DNA of 64,000 nucleotides from NCBI GenBank assembly GCA_027475525.1, contig JAMWFC010000051.1, positions 1,315,205 through 1,379,204 of the forward strand. The letters run 5' to 3'. The number at the start of each line of letters is the position of its first letter. The first letter of the stretch is position 1. Positions 55,024 to 64,000 of this stretch are shown piece after piece. The DNA is from Macrolepiota albuminosa. Lineage: Eukaryota > Basidiomycota > Agaricomycetes > Agaricales > Agaricaceae. The translations under genes and the position numbers were made by a program. The notes under the pieces are model-generated. The model did no database searches, was not told the DNA's origin, and was given only the letters and a program-made list of their open reading frames with translations.

Positions 55024-57004
55024 CTAACACTGGTTGAGCACACATTCGATGTAGAGACAGATCACATACTTCGCCTTAATTCTGGCAGCAAGATCTTCTT
55101 CGTAGATTTGGTCAGGGCCCAGTTGGTTACCCAAAGTTAGCCACCTTGTAGTTGATGTTTTCAGTCAGTTTCCGTGCACATTTTCGCCGTATTATATACA
55201 CACCCAGGTCTAGTGTTGTGTTTCCTGCCGAAAACTTCAATCTTTCTGCCACCGGGACACATCCTTTCAATGAGGCCATATACTTCGTCAGGTTTTCGGC
55301 TTGTCTCTCTGACTTCTGAAACGATGACGTCGGTATCCAGGCCGCGGTTGACCCATGAAGGAAATTGAAGAACACCCGATTCATCAGTGACAGTCTTAAC
55401 TCCCACAAGCATGTGCTCTTTTGTATGATTCAGCCAATGACCCGTCCTGCCCGTTCGAATCACTCGCTGTAACTGTACGCGCAAATCGTGATGTTATCAA
55501 TCAAGTACTAGAACTATAACGAACGTTGTTCGAGGGACACACCTGGTTTGTTTTCACCCATACGACTTCGTCAACACGAGTGTAACCCCACACACGCATA
55601 CATTCACGACCGACCTCCATTGCACGACCCGTCACCCAGAGAAAGAGGAGGCCTTCGTCTTGTAATGTGGGTATTGGCATGGCTCGCATCTCGTCATCTG
55701 TCATTGTGCCGTAAGGCAACTGCATACGACATAAAATTTTGATTAGAGACTTGACAAAGAGAAAGACAACAGAACTTACGCTCATGTGGATGTCCCATGG
55801 AGGATCAGCCATAATGACATGGAACTTTCCTAAAACTGAGTAATCAAAACGTCGTAGGTCACAATTTATCCATTGCGGAGGTAGCTGACGTAGCATTAAT
55901 TTGCTGTCGCCAAGTACCAATGTCCAATCCTCACCACGGGCATAGGTTTCCCCAGAGGTCCCTGTCCAATTCCAATCTTGTGGACCTTCTTCTTCTTCAT
56001 CACATGCCTCCCTTGACCATTCATCGCCGATGGGTTCTCTCCGTCCCCTTCATCCCAATCAACTTCGTAATGAAGGTAGCGGCAAGGAGCCTTCTCCTTG
56101 CCCCTTCCGCCGGCACCTAGACCTGATGGTAGGGATACTGGCGCGCGCGCATTAGGTGCCTGGCCGTGACTGTGCGCAGTTCCCGGAAACGGTGGTATAG
56201 ATGGAGATTGGGAGTAAGTAGGTTCAGAGTAGCAGGTGTTGAGATACGAGCAGTGGCCAAGAGTGACATCAGTATGAGGACGGATGAGAGCTCGGAAATG
56301 TACACGGTCACATATGGCAGGCATGGAAGACAAGCCTGAGTTTAGGTTTCTCGCCTTAGCACAGTCATCTTTCGTTATGTGGCTACATATGGGTTCAAAC
56401 TTCTCTTCAACTGAGCGAAACTTAGTCATAGATGAGGTAGTATCAGCAAAAGAAGCGGCGGATCGCGAACCTGTTCAGCGAGTAACCGCCCTCTGGCAGA
56501 GCCCCGCTGTAATATGGCATAAGCTTCTCTCATCTCCTTGCTCAGGCTTCCTAACGTTGATGTCGCATGAGAACCCAACTCTTCGTAAAATACTTCAGTC
56601 TCTTCAGTCCCCGCAGCCGAATCCGCGTCTTCGTCAATCACTCGCTTCCTCTTGCGTGATAACGTTGCATCTCCTGAAGTTGACTCGGCGATAGGACGTG
56701 TGAGCCCGTTAGGGTACAGAACAATATCTTGCACTATAAGGGTGTTATTCTCTCGTGAAAGCGAGATGGATCCTTCCTCCCAGGTCTGCGACAAGTCCTC
56801 GAGCAGTTTCTCAAAACGCGGTTGATCAGTCAACCGGAACCGAATATTGGGCGAAGATGGGTTGGCAAAAAGACCCGAAGGTACTTTTGTCGAGACAACG
56901 TGGGCAAGGAGTTTCATAGCCGACATTGGGAACAAGAGTTTACCTGAGCTCAGTAAAGAGGTAAGGGTAGTAATGGCTAGCACTTTGAGCTCATCGTCAG
57001 ACAT
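55024..57004 (-). CDS. METTL3/IME4-like mRNA N6-adenosine methyltransferase
   Basis: ATG 57004 ([20 protein letters not shown]), stop at 55024. N-terminal helical region with a basic [10 protein letters not shown] nuclear-type signal; then the conserved MT-A70 upstream region [53 protein letters not shown]; a Gly/Lys-rich loop; [20 protein letters not shown]; the catalytic [14 protein letters not shown] with [80 protein letters not shown]; and [20 protein letters not shown] with [20 protein letters not shown] at the end. All hallmark motifs are present. Role: methylation of adenosine in mRNA within the nuclear METTL3/METTL14-like complex; in fungi the pathway is tied to meiosis and development. 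About six exons. Confidence 0.9.
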
Positions 57005-58003
57005 GGGGTATTCACGATATCACTGCAGAGGTCAAGGGAGTGTGACCTCTAACCGCGTGACGTCGAGCGTCGACCAACTACGTGATTATTTGTTGGATCA
57101 TAAATTGAACAACCATTTCAGTGCTTTAAGTATTATGTATCTCCATAGAAGTTTCTATAGTCGTATCTTACACCGATAACCACGAAATTCTTTCTGCATT
57201 ATTTTGCTGGCTACTGTCTCATCGGCCAAATCATCCGTTTTACCCCACGGTATACCTCATTCTGTACCTTTCACCCGACTCAGACACCCGTTTGTGCTCT
57301 CAGCTCCACGTCACGAAGTCGCCAACGCGGGCGTTGATTACACCGCCAGATTGAAAAGGACCACTTAGGACTTGAGGACTTTATTTCATTTTAAATGGTA
57401 GGCCGCCCCAATGACGGGATACCTACATTACATTACGACAGTAGCAGTGGTAGATCTTTCTTTACCAGTAGAACCCGACATAGGGCACAGCCCCAGCAGG
57501 TATAAGAGAAATCATCATCATCATCGTAATTAATGCTCAACCTGCTGTTTATACGGCGGCGGCAAATATGGGCTTCGGAGTTCAAAACTGGCCCAGCCCA
57601 TGGCTGAAAGTGAACGGACGCGTTTTCGCTGGTTGTCATGTGCACGATAATGGAAACAATCGAGGGATTCGGTGGATTCGCGTCGCGTCGTCGCGAGAAG
57701 ATTGGCTGTGTGGGATTGTCAATGGTGTGTTTGCGGTCGCGTAGGCCTCGTTTACGTAACTCGCCACAGCGCCCTTGTACTGCTTCTTTTGACTCGCTGC
57801 TCGATTGATCGTGGGCGTGTGCCACACGCTTTACGCTTCCACGCAGTCCCCAACGTCCTTTCCCTTTCCTTTGGCCTTCCGCCTCCTCTCCCAACCTTTT
57901 TCATAGGCTATTTCACAGCCATCTGCCCGTAAGCAGGCGCCTACCTTTGGAGCCTAACTACCCCCATACTGATGACACCGCGCGCCCTCTTTCAACGTCT
58001 AGC
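57005..58003. other. about 1 kb divergent intergenic region
   Basis: Between the METTL3-like and Zn2Cys6 starts. Minus-strand open frames around 57433-57894 show no motif or splice support, so I leave them out. A short (CAT)n tract lies at 57510-57524. It presumably contains two promoters, and possibly an upstream non-coding exon of the Zn2Cys6 gene (an AG at 57936 precedes the open frame). Confidence 0.4.
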
Positions 58004-58813
58004 ATGTCGAGCAGAGCAAGCTCAACCATTGGAAACATGCCCCCGCGTCACGGAAAGAAACTCGCAGATGTTATGGATGAAGCTTTCCGTAACAATAGCA
58101 GAGCCGTAGACGAGGCTAACACCGAGAAGGCTCAAGGCGATGGACAGTCGGAAGCGCCAGTCGCGCCGCCGAACGCAACAGTCTCGGCTCCAGCAAAGTC
58201 ACAGAGTGCAGGAAAATCAAAGGGATACACAGTGAGTGTTTCTTCAATTGACGGACGCGCTCCCTTATTGATTTGCCTAGTTTCAACTCACCTCGGTTTA
58301 TCCTCCGCAACCGTGCGAGCGTTGCGTTCGTTCTAAGAAGACATGTCGCGGGATTGCGGGCGCTCGCTGTGAGAATTGCAAGTCTTTGCACCAGAAATGC
58401 TCCAACAGCTCTGGCCCACCTCGCGGGCGACACGCTGGCAAGTTTGTCTCTCCATCGCTGTCGTACATGAGGCTAAATTGCATCCGTTTGCGGTTACGGT
58501 AGTCGTCTGCCAAAAGTCCGACTCACCTAGCGTTGAGGACGACAGCACTTCGGCTGAACCAGTGCGCGCGAAGCGCAAACAGGCCGCAAAGACCAAACAG
58601 ACATATGCTGTGGAGGGTGGCGCCGATGAAGGTGCTGGTAACCCAGCTTCTAAGAAGCGCCGCATCTCAGAAGATGCTCGATCCAATGCTCTCAAGGAAG
58701 TCGCTGAACTAGAAGCGTCCATTAAAAAACTACAAACTTCCGTAACCAAGGATTTGAAGCACCTTGCGCAACTCGCAGCGGCATTGGCAGCACAGCTCAG
58801 TGATATGGACTAA
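58004..58813 (+). CDS. short Zn2Cys6 (Gal4-type) transcription factor
   Basis: ATG 58004 (MSSRASSTIGNMPPRHGKKL); the frame is open a little further upstream. Exon 1 ends SAGKSKGYT. After a GTGAGT...CCTAG intron, exon 2 reads PCERCVRSKKTCRG and ARCENCKSLHQKC: six cysteines spaced C-x2-C-x6-C-x7-C-x2-C-x6-C, a complete binuclear zinc cluster. The second intron, 58438-58502, has a GC donor (G|GCAAGT) and leads into VCQKSDSPSVEDD. The C-terminus is basic (KRKQAAKTKQ, SKKRRISED) followed by a heptad-like coiled coil (LKEVAELEASIKKLQ ... LAAALAAQLSDMD). The cluster sits mid-protein and no fungal-specific TF middle homology domain is present, so this is an unusually short member (about 210 residues). 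Confidence 0.8.
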
Positions 58814-59060
58814 CTCCTGGACTGCTTGCTATTCTGATGTGGTGTACGATGTATATGTATTGTTTTTATGTGTATGGCTGGGTTGTAATTTCGGGTTTAC
58901 AGGATAATATATCTCATATGTTCTATTTTTCTCTCAACCTATCGAAAATAAGCGCCCGATTGATGCATCATGCACGTGATCTCATGCGCCGCCGATCGTG
59001 ACTTCTCATCGACGGGACAGAGTTTCTGTTATGTGCTGACTCAAGTTAGTCTACTTCACA

Positions 59061-59834
59061 ATGCCACCGAACCCGTTTGCTCTCGTTACCCCCGCGTCTC
59101 GTGGCCTTTCACTGGCGCTGACTCGCCATCTCTTGCGTACCACCACCATGCCTGTGTACGCCACTCATCGTTCCAGTTCTGAAGACATCATAAAGCATCG
59201 AATTCTCGATAATCTTGATGTCGACCCCAAACGCCTCACCTTGCTTCACCTCGAACTCACTTCCGAGTCTAGCATCGTAGCCGCTGCAGACAAGCTTTCC
59301 AATCTGCTTCAGACCAGTTCCTATATGCATACTGGATTTTTTACCGGCGGAGTGTTGTATCCAGAGAAACAGCCATCAGACCTCGATGTTTCGAAAATCA
59401 CAGAATCATTCCAAATCAACGTCATCTCGCACCTTCTTCTCATCAAACACTTCTCACGCTTCCTTCCAACTGCACAGAAACCTCACCTCGCTACTCCTGC
59501 TAAATGGGTTCATGTCACCGCTCGTGTAGGGTCCATCAGCGACAACGCCCGCGGAGGGTGGTACTCCTATCGTTCTTCCAAGGCCGCGCTTAACCAAGTT
59601 GTCAAGACGTTTGATCTTCAGCTGCAGATGAATAAGAGCCAAGCTATATGTGTCGGTGTTCACCCAGGTACTGTCAAGACGGACCTCAGCAGAGGGTTTT
59701 GGGATTCGGCAGCAAATCGGGAGCTTTTAGAACCAGAAGACGCAGCTAAAGCACTACTCAGCGTTGTCAATTGCTTGAAAACAGAGCAGCGAGGTAAAGT
59801 TTGGGACTGGGCCGGAAAAGAGGTTCCGTGGTAG
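59061..59834 (+). CDS. short-chain dehydrogenase/reductase (C-factor-like)
   Basis: A single uninterrupted exon of 257 codons, MPPNPFALVTPASRGLSLAL to GKVWDWAGKEVPW. Rossmann start LVTPASRGLSLALTRHLLRT, with TPASRGLS replacing the textbook TGxxxGIG; LTLLHLELTSESSIVAAADK; NVISHLLLIKHFSRFLP (the N-helix region); WVHVTARVGSISDNARGGWY with the catalytic Ser; YSYRSSKAALNQVVKTFDLQ, the YxxxK pair; and GVHPGTVKTDLSRGF. It resembles classical SDRs of the C-signal/YdfG-like branch. Substrate unknown. The lack of introns contrasts with its neighbours. Confidence 0.85.
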   Translation: MPPNPFALVTPASRGLSLALTRHLLRTTTMPVYATHRSSSEDIIKHRILDNLDVDPKRLTLLHLELTSESSIVAAADKLSNLLQTSSYMHTGFFTGGVLYPEKQPSDLDVSKITESFQINVISHLLLIKHFSRFLPTAQKPHLATPAKWVHVTARVGSISDNARGGWYSYRSSKAALNQVVKTFDLQLQMNKSQAICVGVHPGTVKTDLSRGFWDSAANRELLEPEDAAKALLSVVNCLKTEQRGKVWDWAGKEVPW

Positions 59835-60064
59835 ATGTTGTAAATCTCATGTTGCGATACCTACAAAGGCTTACATTCCAGCACCTGTAATTGTGGGATA
59901 GATCAAGTAAGATAAAAGTGTACAATTGTCGAGATAGCGTCAGTAAATTGGGAATTAAAGGGGTTATATTTTCGACACAATGGTATTATGAGATAAACTC
60001 TCCGATAGTTCACTGTCAACCTTGCCCACTCGCTCGGCTTCGTTAAAGTGCTCTCCTTACACGA

Positions 60065-61520
60065 TCATTCCATCTGTAAAGGAGGAGCGAATTGGATATC
60101 CGAAGCTGGTAATGTAGGGTGTTTATCTTCGATACCTGTACCAACGATTACGCGAAGGATAATCAATGACGGAACAAGGCACTAAAAGAAAGTTAGCACC
60201 AGGAACGAGCCAACAGAAAGATATATTTTATACCTCGACTTGGACGAGAAGGGGCACAAAGAGGTTCTGTGCTGTGTCGCGGCCTCCAAATAATACCAAA
60301 AGTACGATAGACAGAACAGTGAAAGGTAGAGCAGCTTCGATGATGATAGCCGCGATGACCTCGTAAAGTTTCGCATATTCGGCACCGAGACCAGATTTAA
60401 TGTCAAGACGCATCATGAGAATGCGAATAACAATCATTGCAGACAGGACAATATTGATAATCATGAGGACTATCCAGACGGGGAAGGCCAGATTCACAAT
60501 ATTCACAGAATCCGGCGCAGCTATCTGGACGACAGTCAAAATTGACAGGACTGCATTTCAATGACTGAATAACCCATGATGAGGCACTTAATTATTCACT
60601 TACCGACACAAGTGATATAAAAAAGAATTGGAGGAATGATAATGTACCACGTGTAATTCCATAGTACTAAGACTCGGTAGAGCTGAAGAGCAAAATAGTT
60701 AACGTTTAATGTTAGAAAATAAGGCCATTATGCGCACAAGAATCCCATCTGCTACAAATGAGCCCAAGATAGATGCTGTGTTCCCTACAGTAAGAATGGG
60801 ACGTGATTGCTGCTCTATGAGAAACTCGAATGGGCCACCAGGATAATTACGCTCGTCAATCCAAGCTGATTGATTGAACTTGATACTGCAGGCGAGATTG
60901 ACAGTTGCAATAGCTGTAAGAAGACATAGGAAGACAAGCCAGAATGTTCTCTTCTTCACTGAGGTTTTCCACTTGAAGACATGATAGCCAGCGATGAAAG
61001 AGATCGTGACCTGCGCACCTATGTGGCGTCAAATGATAAAAATTAGCCGACGCTGTAAAAAATCACAGAAAACTTACCATAACACATAGCAGCAATGTGC
61101 GTGGCAATATAGTTCGATTTTTCGAACCAAAGCTCTTCATGGGACTCACCGGTGGTGGCATACGGTGAAGGCATGGATATTATTTTGTAACCAGGAAGAG
61201 AAAGATAGCACTGGAATATATATGTTGTTCCAGATCTAGTAGATAATGTACATTTGTCCATCCAGGTGTTTCAATGTCCTCCTTGATGGTGTCCCAAAAA
61301 CACTGCATCACTGAATGATACTTGTCAAATCAGACATCGGAAAATTTGAGACCTGAGATCTGGGACCTTGTTGGTAACTCATGTATTAGTATGAGTATAA
61401 TCGTCATGAAGAATCCGACAGTAGCCGTTTCAAGCGTAGCTATAGAAATTCTTAGCAGTAGCCAGGGAGCTTGTCGCAACACGCAATAAACACATCCTCC
61501 TTGGCATATCCGTCTCAATG
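60065..61520 (-). CDS. multi-pass membrane protein of an Agaricomycete family, function unknown
   Basis: Reads through several exons: SIATLETATVGFFMTIILIL (near 61400), ESHEELWFEKSNYIATHIAA, VTISFIAGYHVFKWKTSVKK, RTFWLVFLCLLTAIATVNLA, FEFLIEQQSRPILTVGNTAS, ILGSFVADGILV, YRVLVLWNYTWYIIIPPILF, PVWIVLMIINIVLSAMIVIR, EYAKLYEVIAAIIIEAALPF, TVLSIVLLVLFGGRDTAQNL, and LIILRVIVGTGIEDKHPTLP, ending FAPPLQME and TGA at 60065. About seven hydrophobic helices, loops with charged residues, and a short cytoplasmic tail. Families with this ILTVGNTASILGS-type block are numerous in mushroom-forming fungi and may be receptor-like, but no function is established. The first exon and start codon are not certain. 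Confidence 0.65.
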
Positions 61521-62805
61521 TATTTTCTTTCGAGACCAGGTAGCTCTAAGAGGGTAGTTCAGAGAGCGGATTGAAGGCGGATTCCGATTTTAAGATGGAT
61601 TTGAAGTCGGATTCCCCAGAGCCAAACTAACCGGATGGTGTTTTTTTTTTTCGAGTGGATCTATCATCGATAGATAGAAATATGATAAGCCCTTGGGCCT
61701 AAGGCCTGAAACAAGTGTGAAGCAAATATTTTTCAAATGACAAAAGGAGCAAGGAACTCCATCACCAGATTTAAAAACCAGCGGTTGGAAAAAAAAATTG
61801 GAGGTAACCTCGACAGTCTTTGAAGGACTGTTTAAAAGTGGTCGAATGGAACGAGGATGAGAGCACTAGCCAGATGGTATTCATCATCCGTGTACCTGGG
61901 GAAAAAATACGCAGGTTTCATCATAAATAATGCCTGACCGCCTGACTCCCTGATCAACATAAGATTTTGCATCAGCAATTCATTCAGACAGATCACAATT
62001 CAAGCTTCTTGATTCTGGATGCGTCTACAGCTGCAGGTACAATCAGTGTTGGATGCCAAATTATGAAATTGGAAGATTAATGAACCTTGTACATTGTGAT
62101 GTTATATCATAATCGCCAACATGAACTTAATTAGTTAGTCCCTTCAATTTACTTCCTTCTGAAAAGAATGATCTAGTTTTTTTTTGAAGTCTACACCTCA
62201 CCTTGTTACAAGCTGTCGTGAACACAGTTGTGGACGTGCTGATCAAAGTTGAAGGTATGAGCTAGCTCTGTACAAAATCCAAGCTTGATCCATCTCAAGA
62301 ATGCTGCCGTAAACAGTATTCATCTTCCCATAGAACTTTCGGCGCTCAGCAGATAGCGCCGGATTATCGATTATCGATTATCCCTTGACACTGAGTACAT
62401 AACATTATAACGTACTTGTGACCAATTAACACTTCAGAGAAGCCGTGAACCTCACAGCCTCACAGTGATTGGACTCTCGCAATCACTCGTCCAGACATTG
62501 GCCAGATGATCAAACAACACGCATGGAATACCTTGTTTAGTCTAAAACCTAGTACTACTGACAAATCAGTTCAATGCTCAGTTTCTCATCACTTGTTGAC
62601 ACATGGATGCAGAAACTAGGCTACCTCCGGTAAACAGCTCCTTGTTTTCCACATTAGCCCTGAAGTCCGTGATCGGTCTTCGGGCGGTCCACGCTGTCAA
62701 AATTTCCATTTTCGCGCAGGAGCGCATCCAGACTAGTCATTCCAAAGAAGACTACTGCACAAGTAGGGGGGGCACATCGTTGATCATTCCTCATTTCCCT
62801 CCACG
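61521..62805. other. about 1.3 kb AT-rich intergenic region
   Basis: Between the membrane-protein gene and the N-acetyltransferase. Contains poly-T/A runs (61641, 61796, 62167) and a short direct repeat of GATTATC, three times at 62364-62385. An open frame at 62603-62842 has no recognisable feature. No gene is supported. Confidence 0.4.
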
Positions 62806-64000
62806 ATGTCATACCCGATCCAACACCAAACTGGCACTCTGACAGGTGGACTTATGATCAAACGTGGGACCTCTGCTTATTCTCCTGGGCAGATCACGAA
62901 GTGGCTTTCGAGCATCGAGTTTCCGCACCTTGTGTCTGATGACGATATTATATACGGTCGATTTCCAACAACATTAGAGAATTTGATCTTAATAAACCGT
63001 CTCTTTCTTGTGGCTGTTCCTTACGAAAACACGATGATGCATTAGTGAGATTTCCTTCCAAACTTCAGTATGTGTTCTATGTATGACTATCAGTATCCCA
63101 GTTCAGCCGATCGTTCTATGGACATCAGTACCGAGGGTCTGTATCGGAGAATTGCGATTGAACGTCAAGGATCTTACTGCTTCGGCTTGAACATATTTTT
63201 CTATCAAATGCTTTGTGGATTGGGTTACCGGTATGCATACTATCAAGAGAAACGAGTCACTTGATATCTATGAGATCACCAGGGCTTATACTGGCTCTGG
63301 TAGGGTAAATCTCGCCAAAGAAGCGTTGGATATACCTGTCTACACTGCACTCTCTCATATGATCATTTTTGTGCAACCGGGAGAAGAGAGTAATGTCACG
63401 TACCTCGTAGATGTCGGCTGCGGTGGATCAGGACCCGCGAGACCTATCCTTCTCTCCTCTTCCGAAGATAACATTGTGATGGGCACAACACCGACAGAAC
63501 AGCATCGGCTAACGCGTGGCGCTCACTCTGATTCGAGACTTGGTGAGTTGATACTTGTGATATCTATATTACCCATTTAAGGTGTCAGCCAAGATTCGTC
63601 AACTATTGAGTGGCAATTGAACGTTCTCCATACCGAGGACGTGCAGGATGCGCCTCCAGCGCATTGGAGGGTAGTATATGCCTTCTCAGAGGAAGAGTTT
63701 TTTCAAACCGATTTCGAATCTGCAAATTTCGCCGTGTACTCCAAGCCGGGAGGATTCTTTCTGGATAAAGTCGTTGCTTCAAAGCACTTCTGGCTCAACC
63801 AAGAAGAGGCACGTACTACACATGGCACGATAGATGCACCCATTCAGGCAAGGCATGTTGGGAGATTTGGAATGGAGGGTGACCTCATTCGACGACATAT
63901 TGGCAATCACACTGATATTGTCAAGACGGTCACGACTGAAGCGGAAAGGGTTGAGGCTCTTCAAGAATTTTTCAGTCTCCATATATCAACAGAAGCCGTC
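62806..64000 (+). CDS. arylamine N-acetyltransferase (NAT), partial at right edge
   Basis: ATG 62806 (MSYPIQHQTGTLTGG). Blocks: YSPGQITKWLSSIEFPHLVS, NLILINRLFLVAVPYENTMM, DISTEGLYRRIAIERQGSYC, FGLNIFFYQMLCGLGYR (catalytic Cys in RQGSYCFGLN), an intron at 63232-63276, ITRAYTGSGRVNL, ALSHMIIFVQ (catalytic His) and TYLVDVGCGGSGPARPILLS (catalytic Asp), an intron near 63544-63581, then GVSQDSSTIEWQLNVLH and the C-terminal lid (HWRVVYAFSEEEFFQTDFES; GGFFLDKVVASKHFWLNQEE; GRFGMEGDLIRRHIG). The Cys-His-Asp triad of the NAT fold is complete. The Cys motif differs from the common RGGxCxELN. It acetylates arylamines from acetyl-CoA, or malonylates in some fungi. The gene runs past 64000. Confidence 0.87.

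Noticed and set aside
57433..57894. Minus-strand open frame of 153 codons upstream of the Zn2Cys6 gene
   Set aside because: Basic low-complexity composition, no domain, and it lies in a promoter region.
62603..62842. Plus-strand open frame upstream of the NAT gene
   Set aside because: No motif and no splice connection to the NAT start; treated as intergenic.
1..64000. Secondary-metabolite or defence gene cluster
   Set aside because: No polyketide synthase, NRPS, terpene cyclase, P450 group or NLR-like gene is present; acetoacetyl-CoA synthetase and the SDR stand alone among housekeeping genes.

Overview
The window is nuclear DNA of a filamentous basidiomycete, most probably an Agaricomycete. 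The evidence is very many short introns (about 35-65 nt), compact gene spacing, and several families I associate with that group: paired MARVEL-type tetraspans, the multi-pass 'ILTVGNTASILGS' family, a chitin deacetylase with a GPI-type tail, and a DIRS-like reverse-transcriptase element. A Ceratobasidiaceae/Rhizoctonia-like source is plausible but is only an impression. No bacterial-type operons are present. Neighbouring genes are mostly divergent or convergent pairs with 50-400 bp between them.

Layout. 1-7 kb: an IBR-type zinc-binding protein of the ubiquitin system running off the left edge, a candidate MITE, a tiny UBA-domain protein, a cysteine-rich conserved hypothetical, and a LONRF-type RING/LON E3 ligase with a C-terminal membrane segment. 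6.9-13.4 kb: an STB6-like (Sin3-associated) protein, a CCDC47/DUF1682 ER membrane protein and a conserved hypothetical. 13.8-17.7 kb: glucose-6-phosphate dehydrogenase, THOC5 and a Ubc8/UBE2H-type E2. 18-25 kb: a small membrane protein, two adjacent MARVEL-like tetraspans and acetoacetyl-CoA synthetase. 25-36.5 kb: an unknown protein, vacuolar endopolyphosphatase, an RFX transcription factor, BFR1, NHP2 and a JMJD7-like JmjC protein. 36.8-45.5 kb: an ELG1/ATAD5 clamp unloader, a bHLH factor, TFIIF alpha and a chitin deacetylase. 45.9-50.7 kb: a repeat complex in which a DIRS-like retroelement sits inside one of two tandem initiator tRNA-Met units. 51-64 kb: a GCK-III/Ste20 kinase, ribosomal protein uL29, a 100-N gap, an ABHD4/5-like hydrolase, a METTL3/IME4 m6A methyltransferase, a Zn2Cys6 protein, an SDR, a multi-pass membrane protein and an arylamine N-acetyltransferase running off the right edge.

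The genes are mainly housekeeping: ubiquitin system (four in the first 18 kb), transcription and RNA handling (STB6, THOC5, RFX, BFR1, NHP2, bHLH, TFIIF, METTL3), DNA replication and metabolism. I see no secondary-metabolite or defence cluster.

Two observations matter most. (1) Five perfect head-to-tail duplications occur at 9642, 12802, 24192, 28899 and 29235, and every one has a period of exactly 77 bp. That uniformity is best explained by unmerged contig overlaps from a k=77 de Bruijn assembly, not by biology; they disturb at least two gene models. (2) An intron-bearing initiator tRNA-Met gene (46159-46252) has a second copy whose two exons are separated by about 3.8 kb of DIRS-like element inserted within the tRNA intron.
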